This document shows, piece after piece, positions 1 to 6,900 of a DNA stretch of 16,484 bases. Position 1 is the first letter of the stretch; each line of letters opens with the position of its first letter. The translations under genes were made by a program, and so were the position numbers. Origin of the DNA: an uncultured Bacteriovorax sp. Lineage in GTDB: Bacteria; Bdellovibrionota; Bacteriovoracia; Bacteriovoracales; Bacteriovoracaceae. The notes beneath the pieces are model-generated. The model saw nothing but the letters and a program-made list of their open reading frames with translations. It searched no databases and had not been told where the DNA came from. Where the stretch lies: the NCBI GenBank assembly GCA_943914745.1, contig CALUDF010000021.1:1-16484 (forward strand). The letters run 5' to 3'.

Positions 1-86
1 ATTTTACATCACTCGGAAGTCAAAATATCAAACAACTCAATCCCACGGACATGAGTGTAACGACGATTGCCGGGAAAAAGGATTAA
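1..86 (+). CDS. NHL-repeat beta-propeller protein, 3' end only
   Basis: The frame beginning at base 3 is open to a TAA at 84-86 and encodes 27 residues that match the end of the intact NHL protein at 1302-2732 almost residue for residue. Both contain a VGS/LGS-x-NIK core and end TI(A/V)GKKD-stop, with the same GGAAAAAAGGATTAA-like codons. This is therefore the last propeller blade of a paralogous, presumably exported NHL protein whose start lies outside the window. Its stop is 3 nt before the next ATG (90), and its terminal codons supply the AAGGA ribosome-binding site of that gene, so the two are probably co-transcribed and translationally coupled. Function unknown beyond the propeller fold. 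Confidence 0.8.
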   Translation, partial: FTSLGSQNIKQLNPTDMSVTTIAGKKD

Positions 87-89
87 GAG

Positions 90-1100
90 ATGATTATGAT
101 GAAAAAGATGAAAACAAAAAACACAACAAAAACTAAAAATGTCATCCTCATCTTGGGATGCATCCCCCTTGCCGGCAACACAGCGGAAGTCACTCACCAA
201 ATAAAAAAAGGTGAGAACCTAACTAAAATTCTTTATGAATACAACCTCAGACCTATCTACGGGAAAAACAGCTACATAAAAAAAACAATCAAACTCAATA
301 AAGGTAAAATCAAAGACAATGGAAATTTGATCTTCAAAGGTCACTACATCGTCCTTCCCGCTGACGCTCAAATGGCAGAAAATGGACTAAAAGCTCCCGA
401 GAGCATCGAGGCAGCACCAACTGAATGGCCAAAAGAGCAACTCTCTACTGCAGGCCAGGAGTCTTTAGAGACAGAAGAAACATCTAAAAAAGAATATGCA
501 CTTGAGGCAGGTTTTGGAGCTTATGTAACAGAGTTAGATGGCACTGGAAAAAACTCTACCAGCAAAGGAGAACTCAGCTCTTCTTTAAACTATCACGCCT
601 ATCTTCAAGGTGAAATGACTGTGAATGAAAACATTTTTTTTCTTCGCACTCAGTATGATCGCCTGACATTTAAAAATACCATTAATTCATCCCGCGAAAA
701 AAGTTATAACAACCTAGGCTTTGCTCTTGGAGCGAAGAAGCGCTTTTCTGATTTCACTCTCGAAGGAGAGCTCAGTTACGCTCAAATGCTGGGGTACGGA
801 GAAATCACGACAACAAACATTGCCATCAACTCCTCGTGGGTTCCTGCTCTTAGAATTCAAGGTTCACAAAAACTTTTTGATTTCAGCATGGCCTCTTTAG
901 GTGTCCGAGGCTTTGCTGGCATGGCCCTTCCAAATAATGCCGATGGGCTCTCTCCCCTCTATGGGGCTAGTCTCTACATGGAAGGAATCAACTTAGGCGG
1001 TAACATCTTTCTTCATGGGAAAAAGCTAAAGCGCAAAGATGGCGAGGTCAAGCAACTAGATATCGGCCTAGGTGTCAAATATAGACTTACCTTCCCTTAA
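90..1100 (+). CDS. LysM-like / outer-membrane beta-barrel candidate
   Basis: The 336-residue product begins with a basic stretch and a hydrophobic segment (about residues 18-31), read as an export signal with cleavage near NTA-EV; an ILGC sequence inside it also makes a lipobox conceivable. Residues about 33-88 resemble a LysM domain: H-x-I-K-K-G-E-N-L-T-K-I-L, then a K-L-N and a closing G-x-Y-I-V-L-P, as in peptidoglycan-binding or FimV-like modules. After an acidic Ala/Glu/Pro linker (about 95-140), residues 145-336 show alternating polar/hydrophobic strands with Gly and aromatics, ending YRLTFP, like a small outer-membrane barrel. The start at 90 is chosen because AAGGA lies 7 nt upstream; ATGs at 96 and 99 are alternatives. 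It is coupled to the upstream NHL gene. A terminator-like hairpin follows at 1190. No specific family recognised. Confidence 0.75.
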   Translation: MIMMKKMKTKNTTKTKNVILILGCIPLAGNTAEVTHQIKKGENLTKILYEYNLRPIYGKNSYIKKTIKLNKGKIKDNGNLIFKGHYIVLPADAQMAENGLKAPESIEAAPTEWPKEQLSTAGQESLETEETSKKEYALEAGFGAYVTELDGTGKNSTSKGELSSSLNYHAYLQGEMTVNENIFFLRTQYDRLTFKNTINSSREKSYNNLGFALGAKKRFSDFTLEGELSYAQMLGYGEITTTNIAINSSWVPALRIQGSQKLFDFSMASLGVRGFAGMALPNNADGLSPLYGASLYMEGINLGGNIFLHGKKLKRKDGEVKQLDIGLGVKYRLTFP

Positions 1101-1189
1101 CCATAATCTTCTTACAAGCACTTAATGAAAGACTGCAATTCTTTTGAGCCACTCCAATAAAATAAGGTGTTCAAACATTTTGAGATATT

Positions 1190-1222
1190 GAGAAGTTACC
1201 CCTTCTCTACTTTTTCTTTTTC
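1190..1222 (+). terminator. intrinsic terminator after the LysM/barrel gene
   Basis: A 6-bp stem GAGAAG (1190-1195) and CTTCTC (1202-1207) with a 6-nt loop is followed by a T-rich run TACTTTTTCTTTTTC. It sits about 90 nt after the stop at 1100 and before the next promoter. The stem is short and partly AT, so efficiency is uncertain. Confidence 0.5.
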
Positions 1223-1251
1223 TAAGAGCCGTATAATGTAGAGAGCTCTTA
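1223..1251 (+). promoter_or_regulatory. promoter -10 box inside an inverted repeat
   Basis: A perfect TATAAT is at 1232-1237, about 65 nt before the preferred start of the NHL/TIG lipoprotein; no good -35 is seen at 16-18 bp spacing. The box is enclosed by a perfect 7-bp inverted repeat, TAAGAGC (1223-1229) and GCTCTTA (1245-1251). That placement would suit a repressor operator or a 5'-leader hairpin; which one is inference. Confidence 0.5.
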
Positions 1252-1301
1252 AGTTTTGATAGAAAAATGTCGACCTATTAATGACCATTAGGAAAATTCA
1301 T

Positions 1302-2732
1302 ATGCGATCTTGGACACTCATCATTCTTTCTTTAGTGCTTGTATCATGCATACAACCTAAGATCCTTATTGATTCAGAGCTGGCCGAAACTGTTAAAAAA
1401 AATCCAAATCCATCGCAGCCAACTCCTGAACCGACACCAGATCCAGAGCCAATCATCACAACGTCTCTTTCTCCTACGTCCATTTTCCTTGGTGGTGGAG
1501 CAAAGCTCACCATCCGAGCTCAAGACCTAAGCAATGTGACGCAAATTAAAGTTGATGGCGGGAATTGCCCTTCTCTTCAACTTGTCAACAAAACGACTGT
1601 GACATGTATCGCCCCGCAGGCCATGATCGAAAAAACTGTCGACGTAGAAGTTCTCGCTTCTAGCGCAACTCTCCTGTCATTTCCAAATGGACTAAAATAT
1701 ACAACTCATAGCTTTACTAACATTGCCCTTTTTTCTGGCGGTCTCTCAAGCGCGGGCTACCTCAATGGGATTGGTAATAAAGCAGCCTTCAATCTTCCCA
1801 GTGCTCTTGTTGCACACGATGGTTTCTTTTACATCAGCGACACAGGTAACCACGTCATCCGCAAAATGAACATTACAACAAAAGAAGTCATCGACTTCGT
1901 TGGAATGAAAAACTATCCAGGATATGTCGATGCGATAGGATCAAGTGCTAAGTTTTATAACCCAATGGGGATGGTCGTTGTTGGAAATTATCTCTATGTT
2001 GCCGATAATGGAAACTGTAAAGTCAGAAAAGTAGACCTCACGACCAAAGAAGTCTCTACCATTGTTGGAAAGAACAAACCTTGCTTAGAAGAAACGAATG
2101 AAGATGCTGTTGATGGAAATGAAGCCAGACTTCTTAACATCACAGGACTTGTCACAGACGGAACCTATCTTTACCCAAGTGGAGAGACCTCTCTTTTTCG
2201 CAGGATCGCCCTTTCTGGAACAAACTCCGTGGAGACTCTAACTGTAACAACTTCTGGCTCAGGTACTTATTCAAATTCGCTTGGCCTAGTCTATGAAAAT
2301 GACGTTTTCTACATGGTCAATATTGGGCTTTATTATGATATTGGAAAAATTGACCGTACAAGTGGCACTTATCTGTGGGATAGGCTTGCTGGTGGTGTCG
2401 CGACTGGATCTGCTGATGGTGTAGGTACAGCTGCAAGCTTTAACCTTGCAAGTGGCATAGCGAAACTGGGTGATGACCTGTATATCAGTGATAGTCGCAA
2501 TAACACCATCAGAAAACTTTCAATCTCAACTAAACAGGTGACAACCATTGCCGGATCAGCGTCGAACATCGGAAACACCGATGGAATCGGAACAGCTGCT
2601 GTCCTTAATCGTCCAGCTGGAATCATCGCATACAACGGCCGCCTGTATTTTGCCTCAGTGGGAAGCCATAACATAAAAGAACTTGATCCTGTCACTCTAG
2701 AAGTTAAGACCATTGTTGGAAAAAAGGATTAA
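1302..2732 (+). CDS. lipoprotein with IPT/TIG domain and six NHL propeller blades
   Basis: A 476-residue exported lipoprotein. Residues 1-16 form a short signal peptide ending in lipobox LVSC (Cys16), very like that of the RCC1 lipoprotein at 10795. A Pro/Glu-rich linker (about 34-50) leads to an IPT/TIG immunoglobulin-like domain (about 52-135) with a Cys89/Cys102 pair. Residues 140-476 hold six NHL-type repeats with the pattern DGIGTAA-x-F, LYI(A/S)D, N-x-IRK, T-x-x-V-x-TI-x-G, that is, a six-blade beta-propeller usually used for protein or ligand binding. An ATG at 1281 (483 aa, more basic N-terminus) is possible, but only 1302 has a Shine-Dalgarno (AGGA at 1290-1293, 8 nt spacing). It is a paralogue of the cut gene at 1-86 and is coupled to the next NHL gene. 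Ligand unknown. Confidence 0.87.
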   Translation: MRSWTLIILSLVLVSCIQPKILIDSELAETVKKNPNPSQPTPEPTPDPEPIITTSLSPTSIFLGGGAKLTIRAQDLSNVTQIKVDGGNCPSLQLVNKTTVTCIAPQAMIEKTVDVEVLASSATLLSFPNGLKYTTHSFTNIALFSGGLSSAGYLNGIGNKAAFNLPSALVAHDGFFYISDTGNHVIRKMNITTKEVIDFVGMKNYPGYVDAIGSSAKFYNPMGMVVVGNYLYVADNGNCKVRKVDLTTKEVSTIVGKNKPCLEETNEDAVDGNEARLLNITGLVTDGTYLYPSGETSLFRRIALSGTNSVETLTVTTSGSGTYSNSLGLVYENDVFYMVNIGLYYDIGKIDRTSGTYLWDRLAGGVATGSADGVGTAASFNLASGIAKLGDDLYISDSRNNTIRKLSISTKQVTTIAGSASNIGNTDGIGTAAVLNRPAGIIAYNGRLYFASVGSHNIKELDPVTLEVKTIVGKKD

Positions 2733-2735
2733 TGG

Positions 2736-3767
2736 ATGAGTAAAAAACTTGCATCTCTTTTTGCATTCATTCTCATATCAACTTACAGCTGTGAGTTTAC
2801 AAGTATGATAACTGAGAAGTTATACTTGCTGGATGACATCCAATCATCCTCTCTCGCTACTGATGATAGCCAATATCTTTATCGCTCAATTCGACATTCA
2901 TACAATCTCAATCCCACAAACAATCGAAAAATTGAAAGAATTGACCTCGCAACAGGAGTGGCCACAGTCATTGCTGGAAATAGCTTAACAACCCAAGTTG
3001 ATGGAATTGGAACTGCTGCAAGCTTTTCAGGGATAACGGACATCGTTTATGTCGATGGAAATCCTGGCATGTTGTACATAGCTGAAGCTTGCAAGATCAG
3101 AAGATTAAACACTCAAACGCTGCAAGTAACAACGGTTGTTGGAAACAGCACTTGCAATAACACCAATGGCATCGGAACAGCAGCAAATCTATCAGGGGTC
3201 AAGGCCTTGGCGATTTCCGGCAACATCCTTTATGCTGCCTCCAAGTCTTATGTTAAGCAAATTGCCTTGAGCAATTTTGCCGTATCAAACTTCGTGGGCG
3301 CAGGAGCGAGCCTTGGGTATGTTAATGCCAACGGCGATAATGCTTACTTCACCAATATCGTCTCCATGACGGCTGCAGAGGGGCACCTCTACATCGCCGA
3401 AATGGAAAATGCAGTCATTCGTGTTGCCGACACCTCAACCAAAGATGTAACGACGCTCATTGGGACTTATAACAACATCGGCCAACAAGATGGCACGACA
3501 CAAGCGACTTTTAATTTTACCGACAGAACAAGACTTACCACTGATGGGGAAAAAGCTCTTTTTATTACAGAATCAAACAAAGTCCGAAAAGTCCTCCTGG
3601 GAGTGACTCCTGAAGTGATCACGTTAAATCAGCAAGGCCCTGAAGTTCAGGACGTCGATGGAGACCTTAGCTCAGCCGAGGCAAAGGTTTATTACCCTTC
3701 TGGGATTGTTTACACGTCTTCTGGATTGTTCATTTCGAATCGTTTTGGCGTGAGAGTCATGCGGTAA
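2736..3767 (+). CDS. second NHL-type beta-propeller exported protein
   Basis: A 343-residue protein starting 3 nt after the stop of the upstream NHL/TIG gene; the AAGGA used for initiation lies in that gene's last codons, so the pair is translationally coupled. The N-terminus (MSKK, hydrophobic stretch, then STYSC at 15-19) is a signal peptide with a weak lipobox. Unlike its neighbour it has no TIG domain or Pro linker: the propeller begins almost at once. About six NHL-like repeats follow (VDGIGTAASF, LYIAE, IRRL, TTVVG and variants). The repeats are degenerate, and the last stops after the F-I-S-N strand without the usual closing T-x-x-G strand. Function unknown; partnership with the co-encoded NHL/TIG lipoprotein is inferred from coupling. 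Confidence 0.83.
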   Translation: MSKKLASLFAFILISTYSCEFTSMITEKLYLLDDIQSSSLATDDSQYLYRSIRHSYNLNPTNNRKIERIDLATGVATVIAGNSLTTQVDGIGTAASFSGITDIVYVDGNPGMLYIAEACKIRRLNTQTLQVTTVVGNSTCNNTNGIGTAANLSGVKALAISGNILYAASKSYVKQIALSNFAVSNFVGAGASLGYVNANGDNAYFTNIVSMTAAEGHLYIAEMENAVIRVADTSTKDVTTLIGTYNNIGQQDGTTQATFNFTDRTRLTTDGEKALFITESNKVRKVLLGVTPEVITLNQQGPEVQDVDGDLSSAEAKVYYPSGIVYTSSGLFISNRFGVRVMR

Positions 3768-3785
3768 CCGTTCCATAAAGCAGAG

Positions 3786-3959
3786 TCAATATATGCCTAA
3801 AAATCGGAACTTGAGAAAATTCTCCTTCCAAGGATTGTCCTGCTTTTTTGCACCTACAACTGCTTCTGCGATAAAGAAAAGAGCAAGCATAAATCCTGAG
3901 AATTTTGTAATGTAAAAATATATGACTAAAATTGATACTAAAAAGAAAATTGCTTTTAC
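3786..3959 (-). pseudogene. probable remnant of a small membrane-protein gene
   Basis: On the - strand the frame is open from just after the fibre gene's stop to a TGA at 3786-3788. It reads like a genuine small protein: VKAIFFLVSILVIYFY, a second hydrophobic stretch GFMLALFFIAEAVVGA, then a polar tail with DNPWKENFLKFRF ending GIY. No normal start codon is in place: the likely first codon (3957-3959) is GTA, preceded by the G-rich hairpin arm. The only in-frame ATG (3888-3890) would give 34 residues and has AGGA only 3 nt away. Alternatives are an unusual start (ATT) or chance. It shares the fibre gene's reading frame. No family recognised. Confidence 0.35.
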
Positions 3960-3962
3960 TCC

Positions 3963-3981
3963 CCCCCACTTTTAGTGGGGG
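3963..3981 (-). terminator. G/C hairpin spanning the fibre gene's stop codon
   Basis: A 7-bp stem (CCCCCAC 3963-3969, GTGGGGG 3975-3981) with a 5-nt loop TTTTA. The fibre gene's TAA (3972-3974 on the complement) lies in the loop, and its last codons (Pro-His) form one stem arm. No T-tract follows immediately on either strand; on the - strand a T-rich run comes about 20 nt later. It could be a weak terminator or 3'-end stabiliser for the converging transcripts. Confidence 0.45.
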
Positions 3982-6900
3982 CGATTTATGCGTTCTTCCA
4001 TTTTTTCTAAGCGGTCTTCTAATTCTTTAATCTTCTTTTCTTTCTTCTGGTTTTCCAATTCCAATCTTTTAATTTTCTCTTCATGCCCAAAAACCATCTC
4101 TTTAAGGGCTTTAATCGACTCTATAATCGGTGCAATCAACATTGAGTAGGCTACTGAGCGAAACCCTTTTTTGTCCTTAAATATGGCCTCTGGAAAGATT
4201 TTCTCCACCTCTTGGGCTATAATCCCCATTTCTCTTCTTGAACTTAATTTCATTTCTGGAAACTCATTTTTTCTCCAATAATAATAAACTCCGTCAAGAG
4301 AGGTTAATTTATTTAAAGCATCTGGGATCGACGCGACTCCTCGCTTTAATCGTTCATCTGAGGTATTCACATAAGCTGCGTTACCTGCGACCCCTCCATT
4401 GACATGAAGAGTGTATGATGGGGAGGAAAGACCGATCCCCACGCTACCCGATGACGTTATACGAAGTCTTTCGGTTGCGCTCACCCCCGTATTACCAGGA
4501 TTTGTTGCCAGAGAAATTTCTCCGTCAGAGCCACCGCCTCCTCGCCAGAAGACGACTTCAGCCGCTGTTCCTGATGGATCGTAATTATAACGGCTCATTA
4601 CAATGGCCCCCAGCTTGCCCCCAGGATCAGCGCTATCTGCTGCCATTGTAAATACGTTTGCGCTTCCTAAAGATGAAGACTTAGTATGCAGAAGACTCGT
4701 AGGTGAGCTGATGCCTACACCTAGCCTTCCCTCTTCTGTAACCCTCATCCTTTCTTGTACTCCAGTGGCTGGATTCTTTGTGGAAAAAGTAATATTTCCA
4801 CCAAAGCCATAGGTTCCACTTGTGGAGCCCGCGCTTGTTTGAATTGTTGCACCTGTTGAATTAATGTCTTTTACCGACTTAAAGATAATGGATCCTAAAT
4901 TATCACCCGCTGTAGCCGTAGGACGATTATTAGCTAAAATGATTCGCCCAGTGGAAGAACCTACTTCGCTACCATCTCCAGTCAATCCCAAATATCTCGC
5001 ATTCGCAGATAAAGAGGAATCACCAAACTTTGAGTCGCTTGTGCTAATTCCAACATTTCCAGAAGAATCAATCCTCATACGCTCTGTCGGCAAATTCGCA
5101 CTACCTAAATCCTGAGTTCCAAAAACGATAGCCCCCTGGGAAGCCGTTGCACCGCTGGTGGCTGAATTTTGTTTTTCAAACCACACACCTGCTGTATATG
5201 AAGGATTGCTAATATCACGGTATGTATCCGATACCATCCCCCCAGCTACAAATGTGCCCGTTGTCGAGTTTCGATTACTTAAAGTTAAAAATGAAGCATT
5301 GAGCACTGTTCCCGTAGACGAGCTCGTTGAGGCGTTAAGGACTGAATTGGGTGATGAGGTCCCAATCCCTAGCCGCCCTCCTCCCGTAAGGCGAAAAACA
5401 TTACTCGCTCCGTGATAAACATCAAGTAAATTATAATTGTTATCTGCCGTGTTCTGCGCTTCAACTTTTAGAACGGTGACTCCTCCTCCCGCCCCCCCAA
5501 GGTCCTTATAAACATTCAGCAAAGCTCCTGGAGAAGAAGTTCCAACTCCCGCATTACCGTTATATAAAGTCAAAATATTCTTTAAAGAAGCTCCATTCCA
5601 CTGGGACATTGTTGTTTTTTGAGCGCTTGGGTCATTTTGGATTCGGAAATTTTCTTCTCCATTATTTCTTCCCATGCTGATAGCCGGACTGCCACTTCCA
5701 GGACGCGATATTTTAACGTCACCACTCTCGACTTGCTGATCACCCAAGACATGCAGCTTTTGCGAAGGATTGGTTGTGCCTATCCCTAAGTTTCCAGAGC
5801 TGGTCAAGCGCATTTTCTCCAGCGATTGAATATGGAATGTTACTGCGCTTACATCATTACTGCCCGTGTTTTCGGTATTAATAGATGCAGTTGATCCCGA
5901 GGCATTTCCTCTGCTCATCAAGATGTGCCCTCTCGAAGTACTGTCATTATTACTCCTATTAACCGTCAACGTGCTTCCAATGCTAACCGCTCCTGAATTA
6001 TAGGAAATATCACTTCCACTTTTACTCCAAATGCCGTTTGCATCAATCGCATTAGATATAGCTGATTGTACATACTGCACATTGGTGGCATCACTCACAT
6101 CCGTGATCAATGGTGTGGGAACAGTTAATCTTGCCGTCATCCCCTGGACGCTGGAGGAGCCTGTTAAAACGTTTACTCCATCCTTGGAAACATATCCACT
6201 TGCAATAGCATCAAGCTGTCCCTGCGTCTTACCAAAAGCGGATAAAATACTATCACTTGCTGTCACTCCCCCCACACTTCCAGGAACCACAAACCCAACA
6301 AGAGGAACTCCCAAAACGCGAGAATTAGTGAAGTAAAGACTTGCTCCTTCTGAAACGGCTGTCGTATTAAGCGTCTGCCATGTCTTATCTCCACGATAAT
6401 ATTTTGTCGTATCATTAGGATTCGTAATGGCAGGCTCTTTGTCTGTTTTTACGGCAGAAACCTGCCCTTGCAATTTTTCTAGCGCTTGCAAGACAGTGTC
6501 ACTTGCACTAAGAGCACTGTCTGCCCCTATGTTATAACCCGTAAGATCTCCTCCCAGTACACGCGCATTTGTGAAATAAAGATGAGTCGTGCCTTCTCCC
6601 AGGTCGTCAGAATTTAAAACAACTGTACCACTTTTAGAATTGACCGTTGTCACAGGGGCCGAAGGAAAAGCAACCCATGAAAGAACTCCCAAGCCACTGG
6701 TAGACAATACAGTTCCAGCTCCCCCATCTGCTATTGGCAGAGTGTAAGTAGTAGAGCCGGCATTGGCTGCTGGAAGAAAGCCCACATGTCCAGACGTTGC
6801 TCCTTGCAAGCGAAGCTCGCCTTTGATCTGGGTTGATGTTCCATCAATCGTTAAGCGATCGACTGAATTAGTGACATCGCTTAAACGGAAGCTCGAATTT

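Noticed and set aside
3757..3969. 70-codon - strand ORF starting with GTG in the G-run
   Set aside because: Its frame is the less protein-like one: rich in Cys/Arg/Ser without pattern, overlapping the NHL stop; the neighbouring frame shows the membrane-protein remnant instead.
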